A stretch of DNA of 64,000 bases from Candidatus Gastranaerophilales bacterium (GTDB lineage Bacteria; Cyanobacteriota; Vampirovibrionia; Gastranaerophilales; Gastranaerophilaceae). Position 1 is the stretch's first letter. The number at the start of each line of letters is the position of its first letter. The notes below the pieces were generated by a model. That model made no database searches. It worked only from the letters and a program-made list of their open reading frames with translations, and was not told the origin of the DNA. Positions 49,658-58,733 of this stretch are shown one piece after another. The position numbers and the translations under genes are program-made. The stretch is taken from NCBI GenBank assembly GCA_944324905.1, contig CALUYB010000008.1, forward strand, positions 1 through 64,000, in the 5' to 3' direction.

Positions 49658-50896
49658 ATGTATAGGCACAACAAGAAAACCCTAAAAGGTTTTTTAAATT
49701 CTGAATATGAAAATAACGAAGAACTTTTTTCAAGAAGAACAGTAAATGGTCTTTTAAGAAGTTTATTGGAGCCAATTGCTGCAAATAATGCAAAGTCTTT
49801 GATTTTTACAAGATTTAAAAATACAAATGGCATTGAAGGCATTATAAAAAGGCTTGAATACTGCTCTAATGTTGAGATGTTTAGTTTTTTAGATTTTGAT
49901 GTAGTATCAAAAGATGACCTTGTGGAAACTGAATTTGTAATAATTACATCTCACAGGTACAATGCAATTTTAATTTGGGATTATTCGGATTCTAAAGATA
50001 AAAATGAAACAAGGCTATGCATTAGAGTAAACTCAAAAGATGTTAATGAAGTTTACGAGGTTGTAAAAAGCAGGCTAAAAGTCAGCCTTGATGAAAAATT
50101 TTATTCATACCGCCCTGAACGTCGTGAAAACGCGCTTTTAAACGATGCAATTTATAACGTTTTAAAAATGCTGAATGAAAACATTAAAGAAAATGATTTT
50201 AACCTAAAAGAGCAGGAATTTATTGCAAATAAATTGCAGACCCAAAACTCTTTAGATGAAATTAACGCAAATATTCGCTATTGTTGTCATGAAATTAAAA
50301 ATCAACTGAGCGTACTTGATATTTATGCAAAAATTCTTGAAAAGAAATTTGGGGAAGATAACAATTTAGGACTTATACAAAAATCAATTTCTTTAATACG
50401 CTTGCAACTGGATGATTTAAGAGCAAACGACAATTTAAATTTTGTGGAAAAAGATTTAAAAAAAGTAATTAAATCTTCAATTAAAGTTTTTGAGAAAATC
50501 TTGCCAGAGCGAAATAATAAAATAAAATTTGTAGATAACATCAAAGGTAGAGCAGTTGTATTTATTGACGAGGAAAGATTTTTTGCGGTTTTAAATAACA
50601 TTGTAAAAAATGCTGATGAATCAACTCAAAATGATGAAATTGAAATAAGAATTGAGGCTGATGAAAAATTTGCAAAAATATTTATAAAAAACCATGGGGA
50701 AAAGATTGAGGAAGAAATAAAAAATAAATTATTTACCGAAGGCTTTTCTACAAAGAAAAACGGCTGGGGCTTAGGTTTAAATATTTGCAAAAAGTACCTT
50801 GCAGCTCAATTGGGTTCAATTTCGCTTGTGAAAAGTGACGATGATGAAACAGAATTTTTAGTTACAATTCCATTGTCACAAAAAGCAGTAAGCTAG
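49658..50896 (+). CDS. Soluble sensor histidine kinase, partner of the adjacent regulator
   Basis: A 412-residue kinase without membrane helices. The phosphoacceptor H211 lies in CCHEIKNQLSVLD. The catalytic domain has the N box (NNIVKNADEST) and the G box (KNGWGLGLNICKKYL). The N-terminal region (about 20-165; AKSLIFTRFKNTNGIEGIIK, VIITSHRYNAILIWD) looks like a sensory module and weakly resembles the DICT domain known from cyanobacterial kinases; this match is tentative. It is cytoplasmic, so it should sense an internal cue. The stop is 9 nt before flgB, placing the kinase in the flagellar operon. Confidence 0.88.
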   Translation: MYRHNKKTLKGFLNSEYENNEELFSRRTVNGLLRSLLEPIAANNAKSLIFTRFKNTNGIEGIIKRLEYCSNVEMFSFLDFDVVSKDDLVETEFVIITSHRYNAILIWDYSDSKDKNETRLCIRVNSKDVNEVYEVVKSRLKVSLDEKFYSYRPERRENALLNDAIYNVLKMLNENIKENDFNLKEQEFIANKLQTQNSLDEINANIRYCCHEIKNQLSVLDIYAKILEKKFGEDNNLGLIQKSISLIRLQLDDLRANDNLNFVEKDLKKVIKSSIKVFEKILPERNNKIKFVDNIKGRAVVFIDEERFFAVLNNIVKNADESTQNDEIEIRIEADEKFAKIFIKNHGEKIEEEIKNKLFTEGFSTKKNGWGLGLNICKKYLAAQLGSISLVKSDDDETEFLVTIPLSQKAVS

Positions 50897-50905
50897 GAGG
50901 CGTTT

Positions 50906-51367
50906 ATGGATTTAATTAATAACAGAACAAGAGAAATAGCAGCACTTGCACTAGATGGCTTGTATCAACGCTCAAGAGCAATTTCAGCCAATACCGTAAA
51001 CGCTACAACTCCTGGGTATCAAAGAAAAGATGTTTGTTTTGAGGATCAAATTCAAGATATGATTGAAAGAGAGGACTTAAAAGAAAAAATTAAAGTCCAC
51101 AATTCCCAAAAAATTGTGGAAAATCCTGTAGAGGCCTTAAAAAAACAAGACCCGGCTCAAATTGCTTTTCTGAGAAGTTCTGTAAATAACGGTTTTTCAC
51201 CTGAAATTATTGGAGATTATTCAGATCCTATAAGTGCCGATGGAAATAATGTTAATCTTGAAGCAGAGATGATGGATGAAGCTAAAACCGGTACGCAATA
51301 TACAATTCTTGCAACTCTTATGTCAAGATCCTTTCAGGGATTGCAAAGTGTAATTAAGGGTCAATAA
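50906..51367 (+). CDS. flgB: Flagellar proximal rod protein FlgB
   Basis: FlgB is the rod subunit closest to the MS ring. It has 153 residues. The N-terminal LDGLYQRSRAISANTVNATT and PGYQRKDVCFEDQI follow the rod pattern 'N.AN..TPGY...'. The C-terminal stretch NVNLEAEMMDEAKTGTQYTI matches FlgB's 'GN.V....EM......Y'. AGGAGG lies 7 nt before the ATG. Confidence 0.93.
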   Translation: MDLINNRTREIAALALDGLYQRSRAISANTVNATTPGYQRKDVCFEDQIQDMIEREDLKEKIKVHNSQKIVENPVEALKKQDPAQIAFLRSSVNNGFSPEIIGDYSDPISADGNNVNLEAEMMDEAKTGTQYTILATLMSRSFQGLQSVIKGQ

Positions 51368-51379
51368 GGGAGGTAGTAA

Positions 51380-51874
51380 ATGAGTTTTGATATTTTTGAT
51401 ATAGCAGGTTCAGGAATGCACGCGCAAAGGGTTATGATGGATACTGTTTCATCAAACATTGCAAATGCTAATACTACAAGAAATGCAAAAGGCGAAAGGG
51501 AAGTTTATACAAAAAAGGAAGTTACTTTTAAAGCAGTTTACAAAAATGCACTTCGTCCCGCTATGCCAACAGGGCACCATGAAGTACAAATGGATATGGA
51601 AAACGGACCTTATTTAAGAGGTAGAGTAGTTTTTAAAGAAGATGGCATGGCGCAAGGAGTTATGGTGGATGAGATAAGAGAATCTGAAAACCCATATAGA
51701 ATGGTATATGACCCAACCCACCCCGATGCTGACGAAAAAGGCATGGTGCAGTTGCCCAACGTTAATGTTGTAGAAGAAATGGTTAATATGGTAAATGCTT
51801 CAAAGGCTTATGAGGCAAATGTTACAATAGCTCAAACCACAAAAACAATGATACAAAGCGCACTTCAAATATAA
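51380..51874 (+). CDS. flgC: Flagellar proximal rod protein FlgC
   Basis: FlgC is a rod subunit working with FlgB. It has 164 residues. The start FDIAGSGMHAQRVMMDTVSS and NIANANTTRNAKGE are diagnostic. NPYRMVYDPTHPDADEKGMV and the C-terminal VNVVEEMVNMVNASKAYEAN complete the family pattern. GGGAGG precedes the ATG. Confidence 0.96.
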   Translation: MSFDIFDIAGSGMHAQRVMMDTVSSNIANANTTRNAKGEREVYTKKEVTFKAVYKNALRPAMPTGHHEVQMDMENGPYLRGRVVFKEDGMAQGVMVDEIRESENPYRMVYDPTHPDADEKGMVQLPNVNVVEEMVNMVNASKAYEANVTIAQTTKTMIQSALQI

Positions 51875-51884
51875 GGTTTAAAAT

Positions 51885-52358
51885 ATGAGTTTTCAAATTA
51901 ATACAAATATTGGTTCAATAGATAATTTTAATAAAAGTTTTAATGACAGTATTAAAAATTTTAACGAGCAAATTGATAATGCGTCTGATTTTAACGAAGT
52001 TTTTAATGCGCTTACATCAAATGAGCCTAAAAATACAAAAGAACCGCAAAAGTTAAAGGGTTCTGTTGAAATGTTTTTAGGGGCTGATGCTATTAACGCG
52101 CAAAAGATTGAAAACCTTTCAGATACTGCAAGAATGGCGCACGATATAGGGGAAGGACTCTCAAGCGGTATAGGCAACTTGAGTTCTACACAAAAAGAAG
52201 CGGAAGATGCAATGGAAACGTTTGCTGCAGGCGGGGATATAAGCGTGCATGAAGTAATGATAGCTTCTCAAAAGTCTTCTCTTGCAATGCAAATGGCAAT
52301 TCAACTTAGAAATCAAATGATAAATGCATACAGTGAATTTAAAAATTTAAGAGTTTAA
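51885..52358 (+). CDS. fliE: MS-ring/rod junction protein FliE, with long N-terminal extension
   Basis: FliE links the MS ring to the rod. The C-terminal half is standard: KEAEDAMETFAAGGDISVHE, VMIASQKSSLAMQMAIQLRN and MINAYSEFKNLRV. At 157 residues it is roughly 50 longer than the common form. The extra N-terminal sequence is Asn/Phe/Asp-rich (IGSIDNFNKSFNDSIKNFNE) and probably disordered, perhaps part of the export signal. Position between flgC and fliF supports the call. Confidence 0.92.
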   Translation: MSFQINTNIGSIDNFNKSFNDSIKNFNEQIDNASDFNEVFNALTSNEPKNTKEPQKLKGSVEMFLGADAINAQKIENLSDTARMAHDIGEGLSSGIGNLSSTQKEAEDAMETFAAGGDISVHEVMIASQKSSLAMQMAIQLRNQMINAYSEFKNLRV

Positions 52359-52444
52359 AAAAGCTTAACAAATTGAATTAATTAACAAAAAAGTCTAAAA
52401 TATTGTAGTAACACAGTCAAAAATAATCAGGGATATTTAATAAA

Positions 52445-54181
52445 GTGAACGAACATCTAAAAGCCATGGCACTAGACATAAAAAAGATTTGGGACAAATT
52501 TGACCTGAATCAAAAGTTTATAATAGCTGCGCTTTTAGTTGTTGCAATGGTTGTTTGTCTGTATTTTATCTTTAAGGCAACTGAGCCTGATTGGACTGTT
52601 TTATATTCAGAATTATCAAGAGATGATGTGGCTGCAATTACTGAAAGCCTTAAAAAAAGCGGCTATGCTTTTAAATTATCTGAGGATAAGTCTGCAATTT
52701 TAGTTCGTGAGCAAGATAAAGAAAATCTTAGAATTTTCGTTGCAGAAAATGATCTTATAAAGGATTCATCCCCAGGGTTTGAACTTTTAGATGATTTACA
52801 AATGGGCTCAACTGATTTTAAAAATAAACTTACAAAACAAAGAATTTTTCAAGGTGAATTGACACGTTCAATTGAAAAAATAAGCGGTATCCAAAAAGCT
52901 CGTGTCCAGCTTGCAGAGCCTGAGCGCTCAGTGTTTTCTGACGATGATGAAGAACCAAGCGCAAGTGTTATTTTGATACTTGAACCTGGGTATAGGTTAA
53001 AGCCCTCTCAAATTCTTGCAATCAAGAACCTTGTAGCTTATTCTGTACCAAGACTTACAAATGATAGAGTATTTTTAACCGACCAAAATGGAAATGCTCT
53101 GAGTGAAGATGTTTCAAAGAATAATACAGATATGCAAACTTATAGAACATCTTTTGAAAAAGAAGCCGCAAAGAAAATCCAAGATACCCTTGAAACCATA
53201 ATGGGCAAGGATAATGTGTCAGTGCAAGTCAGTGCTGTTATGGACTTTAACTCAACTCGCTCAACAATTGAGAGCTATGTGCCGGCTGATGGTACTCAAG
53301 CAGGTGTAATTTTGGGACAGCAAAGTGAAAAAGAAACATATAAAAAGCCTCAACCTATTGTTTTAAAGAAGGATGAAGTTGCACTTAATCCTGATGATAC
53401 CAATGCGCAAAACCAGCAACAAGGCGCACAAGGTGCTGTTCAAGGAGAGAATGTTCAAAACCCTCAAACTCAAAATGTTATGACAGTTGTTGAAGAACAG
53501 AGCGGAATAAGTGAGGCGGACGAGAACGCAAGAAATGTAACCGATAAAGTCCGCGGTCGCGAATTAAGTTATGAAAAAGAGAAAAATGCGGTTAATTATG
53601 CTGTTACAAAAGAGGTTAAACAGGTTGTTTATGCTCCCGGGGCTGTAACTCGTTTATCTGTTGCGGTTGCGGTTAATAAAATTTTAACAGATGAAGAAAA
53701 AGAAGATATTAAAAATCTTGTAATAGCAGCTGCAGGCATGGATATTGCTCGTGGAGATGTTGTTAATGTTTCAAGTCTTAAATTTATGGGAATAGATAAA
53801 GCAGAACAGTTGCAAACGCTAAACCAAGAAAGATATTCAAAAATTATGGAAATGCTGGAGTTTATATTTTCAAATGTTGCACCTTTAATTGTAGTATTGG
53901 TGCTGGGTATTTTAGGGCTTACAACCTTTTCTTCCATATTTAAAAAGCCAGAGCCTCCAAAGCCTGTTTATCAGGAGGATAATCAGTATAACAATGCTTT
54001 TGACCCTTATTTAATGTTGGGCAACAATGATAATATGGATGCAAATTATTTAGATCAAGCTGAAAATGATGAGCCTGTATTTACCTCTGTTGTGGATAAA
54101 AAACGGGCTGAGATAACAGATATTATTATGAGTGACCCTCAAGATGCTGCAAGATTATTGACGTCATTTATAAAAGAGTAA
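52445..54181 (+). CDS. fliF: Flagellar MS-ring protein FliF
   Basis: FliF is the inner-membrane ring that houses the export gate and mounts FliG. The 578-residue protein has two membrane helices, near residues 27-45 (IIAALLVVAMVVCLYFIF) and 470-490 (VAPLIVVLVLGILGLTTF). The ring-building domains contain DWTVLYSELSRDDVAAITES, LTRSIEKISGIQKARVQLAE-like sequence and the conserved AVTRLSVAVAVNK. The C-terminal cytoplasmic tail (DPQDAARLLTSFIKE) is the FliG-binding helix. The start is GTG 52445; an ATG 24 nt later is a less likely alternative. Confidence 0.96.
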   Translation: MNEHLKAMALDIKKIWDKFDLNQKFIIAALLVVAMVVCLYFIFKATEPDWTVLYSELSRDDVAAITESLKKSGYAFKLSEDKSAILVREQDKENLRIFVAENDLIKDSSPGFELLDDLQMGSTDFKNKLTKQRIFQGELTRSIEKISGIQKARVQLAEPERSVFSDDDEEPSASVILILEPGYRLKPSQILAIKNLVAYSVPRLTNDRVFLTDQNGNALSEDVSKNNTDMQTYRTSFEKEAAKKIQDTLETIMGKDNVSVQVSAVMDFNSTRSTIESYVPADGTQAGVILGQQSEKETYKKPQPIVLKKDEVALNPDDTNAQNQQQGAQGAVQGENVQNPQTQNVMTVVEEQSGISEADENARNVTDKVRGRELSYEKEKNAVNYAVTKEVKQVVYAPGAVTRLSVAVAVNKILTDEEKEDIKNLVIAAAGMDIARGDVVNVSSLKFMGIDKAEQLQTLNQERYSKIMEMLEFIFSNVAPLIVVLVLGILGLTTFSSIFKKPEPPKPVYQEDNQYNNAFDPYLMLGNNDNMDANYLDQAENDEPVFTSVVDKKRAEITDIIMSDPQDAARLLTSFIKE

Positions 54182-54213
54182 AACGAGTAAATAGAGAGAA
54201 GAAATAAAGAGAG

Positions 54214-55236
54214 ATGCTCCCAATACAAGTAGAAGCCATGACACATTCACAAAAGGTTGCCGCACTTATGATAGTGCTGGGGCCTGCTGCTGCTTCTGAA
54301 ATTATGAAGAATATTACCGATGATGATATTCTGGAGCAAATAACTTTAGATATTGCTGCAATGAATAAGCTGCCTATCGAAACTCTGGAAGCCATAGTTG
54401 ATGAATTTCATACTATTTTTCAGGCTAATTCAATGTTGGCGTCAGGCGGTATGAATTATGCCAGACAGCTTTTAGAAAAAGCATATGGTACTGATCAGGC
54501 AAATAAAATTCTTGACAGATTGGTAACTATTTTAAACTCAAATCCGTTTCAGTTTTTTAATGATGCCGATCCTATTCAACTTGCAACTTCTTTTCAAAAT
54601 GAAAACCCACAGTTAATTGCTCTTATTTTGGCATACTTAAAACCTGAGCAATCTGCAAAGGTTTTAAATTGCTTGCCACCTGGTGTGCAACATAAGGTTT
54701 CTTTAAAAATTGCCCAAATGGCAACAACAAACCCTGAGATTATTTCAGAAGTTGAAAAAATTGTCGAAAGCAAGTTTTCAAATGTCGTTATACAAGACTT
54801 TTCAAAAGCAGGCGGTACGGAAGCTCTTGCAAGTATCCTAAACAGAACAGACAGAGCTACTGAGAAAAACGTTATTGAAATGCTTGAAGAAGAAACGCCA
54901 CAGCTTGCTGAAGATGTTAGAAGTCTTATGTTCGTATTTGAAGACATTGTTAACCTTGACGATAGAGCAATTCAGAGAATATTGCGTGAAGTCGATACAA
55001 AAGACCTTGCCCTTTCTCTTAAAGGTTCAAGAGATGATGTTAAAGATAAAATTTTGCGCAATATGTCAGAGCGCGCTCAGGCAATATTGCTTGAAGATAT
55101 GGAGTATATGGGCCCTGTTAGAGCTCGTGAAGTTCAAGAAGTGCAGTCCAGAATTGTTGGTATTATAAGAATGCTTGAACAAAATGGCGAAATCGTTGTT
55201 GTACGCGATGGCGCAGGAGATGAGTTAATTGAGTAG
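54214..55236 (+). CDS. fliG: Flagellar motor switch protein FliG
   Basis: FliG is the C-ring subunit that transmits torque from the stator. It has 340 residues. The N-domain (THSQKVAALMIVLGPAAASE) binds FliF. The middle EHPQ-type motif reads FQNENPQLIALILAYLKPEQ. The C-domain charged torque helix is DDRAIQRILREVDTKDLALS, followed by ILLEDMEYMGPVRAREVQEV. The Shine-Dalgarno of the ATG is weak; an ATG at 54238 would align with the family start but is no better supported. Confidence 0.96.
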   Translation: MLPIQVEAMTHSQKVAALMIVLGPAAASEIMKNITDDDILEQITLDIAAMNKLPIETLEAIVDEFHTIFQANSMLASGGMNYARQLLEKAYGTDQANKILDRLVTILNSNPFQFFNDADPIQLATSFQNENPQLIALILAYLKPEQSAKVLNCLPPGVQHKVSLKIAQMATTNPEIISEVEKIVESKFSNVVIQDFSKAGGTEALASILNRTDRATEKNVIEMLEEETPQLAEDVRSLMFVFEDIVNLDDRAIQRILREVDTKDLALSLKGSRDDVKDKILRNMSERAQAILLEDMEYMGPVRAREVQEVQSRIVGIIRMLEQNGEIVVVRDGAGDELIE

Positions 55237-56164
55237 AATTACATCAGATAAAATCAGTCTGGCCGATTCAATAGTTGTTGATTTTTTTTCAAATGATTCT
55301 CAACAGGAACAAGTTGAGCCAGAAGTTGATACTGTTAATACCGAGGAGATGACAAGGTTAAATCTCTTGCAGCTTGAAGCGCAAGATAAATCACAAAAAA
55401 TTATTGATGAAGCAAGCATGCAAGCTCAAGAAATTCTTGACAAAGCAAGGCTTGAGGCTGACCAGATGATATTAAAAGCTCAAGAAGATTCTCAGAAACT
55501 TAAAAATGAAGCAAATGAACTTTTGGAAAAATCAAAAGTTGAAGCAGATAGTTTGCTTGAAAGTACAAAAAATGAAGTTGAGCAATTAAAGGAAAATGCT
55601 TCTCAAGCTGGTGCAAAGGAAGGCTATCAAGCTGGATATGACGATGGGCTTAAAAATATAAAAGAAGAACTTGTACATAAAATTTTTGCAATGGATGAGG
55701 TCATTAAAAATGCTTTTGAGATGAAGAAAAAAATTATGTCTTCATCAAAAAGAGAAATAGTAGAGTTGGTGCTTATGATAGCACGCAGGGTAGTTCTTAA
55801 CTCTATTGATGAAACAAGCGTTGCGCGTATTGTTGATAAATCAATCTCGCTTTTAAACGATAAAGAAAACATTGAACTCATTTTAAGTGAAAAGTATGCA
55901 AAACTTTTAAATCAAGTTTTAAATGATGATTTGCTTGAGCAAAAGCCTGATTTAGAGATTGATATTGATAAATTACGCAGCATAAAACTTACTTTTAATT
56001 CAAAATTTGCTGATGATACATTAATTGTTCAAACTCCAAAAGAGCGTCTGGACTTAGGTTTTGAATCGCAACTTGATGAAATATCAAAAGAATTTTTAAA
56101 AGAGTTAAACTTGTCTTTTGACAAAGAAGATAAGGAAGTAGAGGAAGAATTTGAACAAGTTTGA
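55229..56164 (+). CDS. fliH: Flagellar export regulator FliH
   Basis: FliH binds FliI as a peripheral stalk of the export ATPase, homologous to ATP synthase b/delta. The 311-residue protein has a long charged coiled coil (LDKARLEADQMILKAQEDSQ) and a C-terminal delta-like domain (SKREIVELVLMIARRVVLNS, DDTLIVQTPKERLDLGFESQ). GYQAGYDDG supplies the Gly spacing motif typical of FliH. The start is TTG 55229, with AGGAG about 8 nt upstream and an 8-nt overlap with fliG. Confidence 0.9.
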   Translation: MSRITSDKISLADSIVVDFFSNDSQQEQVEPEVDTVNTEEMTRLNLLQLEAQDKSQKIIDEASMQAQEILDKARLEADQMILKAQEDSQKLKNEANELLEKSKVEADSLLESTKNEVEQLKENASQAGAKEGYQAGYDDGLKNIKEELVHKIFAMDEVIKNAFEMKKKIMSSSKREIVELVLMIARRVVLNSIDETSVARIVDKSISLLNDKENIELILSEKYAKLLNQVLNDDLLEQKPDLEIDIDKLRSIKLTFNSKFADDTLIVQTPKERLDLGFESQLDEISKEFLKELNLSFDKEDKEVEEEFEQV

Positions 56165-57464
56165 TTTTTCTCCTTATAAAAAAATTGTTGAAAATATTAA
56201 TCCGATTGCAAAAATCGGCAAAGTTGTAGAAATTATTGGTCTAATAATAGAAGCTGACGGGCCTGAATCTTCAATTGGTGACTTGTGTCATATAATATCT
56301 GATGATATGCCTCCCATTTGGGCAGAAGTTGTCGGATTTCGTGAAGATAGGATTTTGCTTATGCCACTGGGGTCAATTGACGGGCTAAAGGCGGGGGCAA
56401 AGGTTGTAAATACCGGCGAAGATATGAAAGTAAAAGTGTCTGACTCCTTGTTAGGCAGGGTTTTAGACGGCTTAGGGAATCCAATTGACGGACTTGGTGA
56501 AATTAGCGCAGATAAATACTATTCAACAGGCGGCAAGCTTATCAATCCGCTTAACAGAAAACCAATTGACGAACCTTTGAGCCTTGGAATACGTGCAGTT
56601 GACGGGCTTATAACCATTGGCAAAGGTCAAAGGATGGGTATTTTTGCAGGCTCAGGTGTTGGTAAAAGCACAACTCTTGCTATGATGGCAAAAAATACCT
56701 CTGCTGATATTAACGTAATAGCTTTAATTGGTGAGCGTGGTAGAGAAGTAAGGGAGTTTATTGAGCACACATTGGGTGTTGAGGGCATGAAGCGCTCTAT
56801 AGTTGTTGTTGCAACGTCTGAGCAACCATCTCTTGTTAAAATCAAAGCAGCTTTTGTAGCTTGTGCAATTGCTGAATATTTTAGGGACAAGGGCAAAGAC
56901 GTTCTTTTTATGCTGGACAGTGTTACCCGTATTGCTCTTGCACAAAGAGAAGTAGGGCTAGCAGTTGGTGAACCGCCTGCAACAAGAGGTTACACTCCTT
57001 CTGTTTTTGCGCTTATGCCAAAATTTTTAGAGCGCGCAGGCTGTAATGAATATGGTACAATAACGGGCTTATACACTGTACTTGTTGAGGGTGATGATTT
57101 TAATGAGCCTGTTTCAGATACTGCAAGAAGTATTTTAGACGGGCATATTATGCTCTCCCGTGCTTTAGCGCATAAAAATCACTATCCTGCAATAGATGTT
57201 CTGCAAAGTATTTCGCGTGTTATGAATAATGTTGTTTCAAAAGAACATAAAAGTGCTGCAGGAAAAATTCGCGCTTTACTTGCAAGTTATGCAAAAAATG
57301 AGGATTTAATAAATATTGGCGCGTATCAAAGAGGGGCTGACCCAATGACAGATAAAGCTATTGCAATAATGGATAAAATCGAGGGGTATTTAATTCAATC
57401 AACTGATGAGAAAACAAATTATGAAGTAAGTGTGGATGAGCTTATAAAATTGGCGCAGCTATAA
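56151..57464 (+). CDS. fliI: Flagellar type III export ATPase FliI
   Basis: FliI is the hexameric ATPase that energises flagellar export. The 437-residue length is standard. Walker A is GIFAGSGVGKSTTLAMMAKN and Walker B KDVLFMLDSVTRIALAQREV. GLAVGEPPATRGYTPSVFAL is the family signature. The start is TTG with a 14-nt overlap with fliH. It is the last gene of the operon; fliJ, fliK and the hook genes do not follow. The stop codon lies inside the terminator hairpin loop. Confidence 0.97.
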   Translation: MNKFDFSPYKKIVENINPIAKIGKVVEIIGLIIEADGPESSIGDLCHIISDDMPPIWAEVVGFREDRILLMPLGSIDGLKAGAKVVNTGEDMKVKVSDSLLGRVLDGLGNPIDGLGEISADKYYSTGGKLINPLNRKPIDEPLSLGIRAVDGLITIGKGQRMGIFAGSGVGKSTTLAMMAKNTSADINVIALIGERGREVREFIEHTLGVEGMKRSIVVVATSEQPSLVKIKAAFVACAIAEYFRDKGKDVLFMLDSVTRIALAQREVGLAVGEPPATRGYTPSVFALMPKFLERAGCNEYGTITGLYTVLVEGDDFNEPVSDTARSILDGHIMLSRALAHKNHYPAIDVLQSISRVMNNVVSKEHKSAAGKIRALLASYAKNEDLINIGAYQRGADPMTDKAIAIMDKIEGYLIQSTDEKTNYEVSVDELIKLAQL

Positions 57465-57480
57465 AAACTGCGCCTATTTT
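57452..57480 (+). terminator. Intrinsic terminator of the flagellar basal-body operon
   Basis: GGCGCAG (57452-57458) pairs with CTGCGCC (57468-57474); the 9-nt loop contains the fliI TAA stop. TATTTT follows. Confidence 0.8.
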
Positions 57481-57482
57481 AT

Positions 57483-58544
57483 TTATTCATTGCGAGTGAC
57501 ACTTAACGATATTCTTTTATCGTCAGGATTAAATTTTAAAATTGTTGTATCAATTTCATCGCCAACATCAAGGATTGTGCCATGTTCATTTTGATACTGC
57601 ACAAGTTCTGCTTGTGGTAAAAGTGCTTCAACACAAGGGTACACTTCAACAAATGCGCCAAAGTGTTTAATTCTTGTGATTTTACCTTTAACTTTTGCGC
57701 CTTCTGTTATTTTACCCTTAGCTTCAACCCATGGGTCAGGTTCAAGATTTTTAAGACTTAGCGATACCCTTTGTTTATCAAGGTCTATGCCTATAATTTC
57801 AACATCTATTTTTTCACCAACTTTTAAAATGTCGCATGGGTGATCTACCCATTTCCAAGATATTTGAGATAGTGGTAAAAGCCCGTCTACTCCGCCTATA
57901 TCAATAAATGCGCCAAAGTCTGCTATTCTTACGACTTCACCTTTAACAACTGCGCCTACTTCAAGTTGTCCAAAAACATCTTTTTTGATTTCTTCAATGT
58001 TGTCTGTGTAGACTTTTCTGTTAGATAAAATAAAGTTATTTTGTGCCATATCCATGGTAAGAATTTTTAACTCTATGGTTTGATTTACAATGCTATCAGG
58101 ATCTTTTGAGCGCAAATGACTTGATGGTACAAAGCCTCTGACACCCATAACATCAACCAGAATGCCGCCCTTGACAGATTGAACAACTATGCCTTCGACA
58201 ACTTTATCTTGTGCTTTTGCTTCTTCAAGAACTTTCCAGTTGTATGCCATGGCAACTTTTCTGTAAGAAACGGTAAATCTTCCGTCCTCGTCTTCTTCTT
58301 TAATAATTAAAAACTCGTATTCTTTTCCTTTTTCAAGAATTTCTTCAATATTGTCATCTTTATTTAATTTTGCTTCTTTTTCAGGACAAATGGCATTTGT
58401 TTTTGCCCCTATGTCAACGATTGCTCCTTCGCTATCGTAAGTGCAGATTGTTCCTTTTACTAAATCGCCCTTTTGAAAATTATACTCGTATTTTTGAAGA
58501 AGTTCCTCGTATTCTTTATCGCTAATCTGGTTTGATGGGCACAT
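57483..58544 (-). CDS. rpsA: S1-domain RNA-binding protein, ribosomal protein S1
   Basis: S1 binds mRNA near the ribosome's platform and aids initiation. The 353-residue protein contains four S1 OB folds: KGDLVKGTICTYDSEGAIVD, EGIVVQSVKGGILVDVMGVR, VGAVVKGEVVRIADFGAFID and EGAKVKGKITRIKHFGAFVE. The last two are the best conserved. ATG 58544 is chosen because AGGAGA lies 10 nt upstream and the predicted transcript starts too close to the alternative ATG at 58571 for that one to have a leader with a Shine-Dalgarno. The length is close to the short S1 of Cyanobacteria rather than the six-domain form. Confidence 0.9.
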   Translation of the reverse strand: MCPSNQISDKEYEELLQKYEYNFQKGDLVKGTICTYDSEGAIVDIGAKTNAICPEKEAKLNKDDNIEEILEKGKEYEFLIIKEEDEDGRFTVSYRKVAMAYNWKVLEEAKAQDKVVEGIVVQSVKGGILVDVMGVRGFVPSSHLRSKDPDSIVNQTIELKILTMDMAQNNFILSNRKVYTDNIEEIKKDVFGQLEVGAVVKGEVVRIADFGAFIDIGGVDGLLPLSQISWKWVDHPCDILKVGEKIDVEIIGIDLDKQRVSLSLKNLEPDPWVEAKGKITEGAKVKGKITRIKHFGAFVEVYPCVEALLPQAELVQYQNEHGTILDVGDEIDTTILKFNPDDKRISLSVTRNE

Positions 58545-58579
58545 ACTCAAAATGTCTCCTTGTATTATCATCCTTTATG

Positions 58580-58588
58580 ATTATAACA
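58580..58588 (-). promoter_or_regulatory. Extended -10 promoter of rpsA
   Basis: On the minus strand, TGTTATAAT forms a perfect TATAAT (58585-58580) with the extended TG-n element. No good -35 box is seen. Transcription would start near 58573. Confidence 0.6.
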
Positions 58589-58733
58589 AATTTTTTAACA
58601 TAGTACATATTTTTTGGTTAATATTTCTTAATAAATAGACTGTAAGGATGAGATAAAACTTAAAATTTATGGTATATGCTCTTTTTTTGTTACTATATTT
58701 ATAGAGTAATTATATTAAAGTTTTTGGATATTT

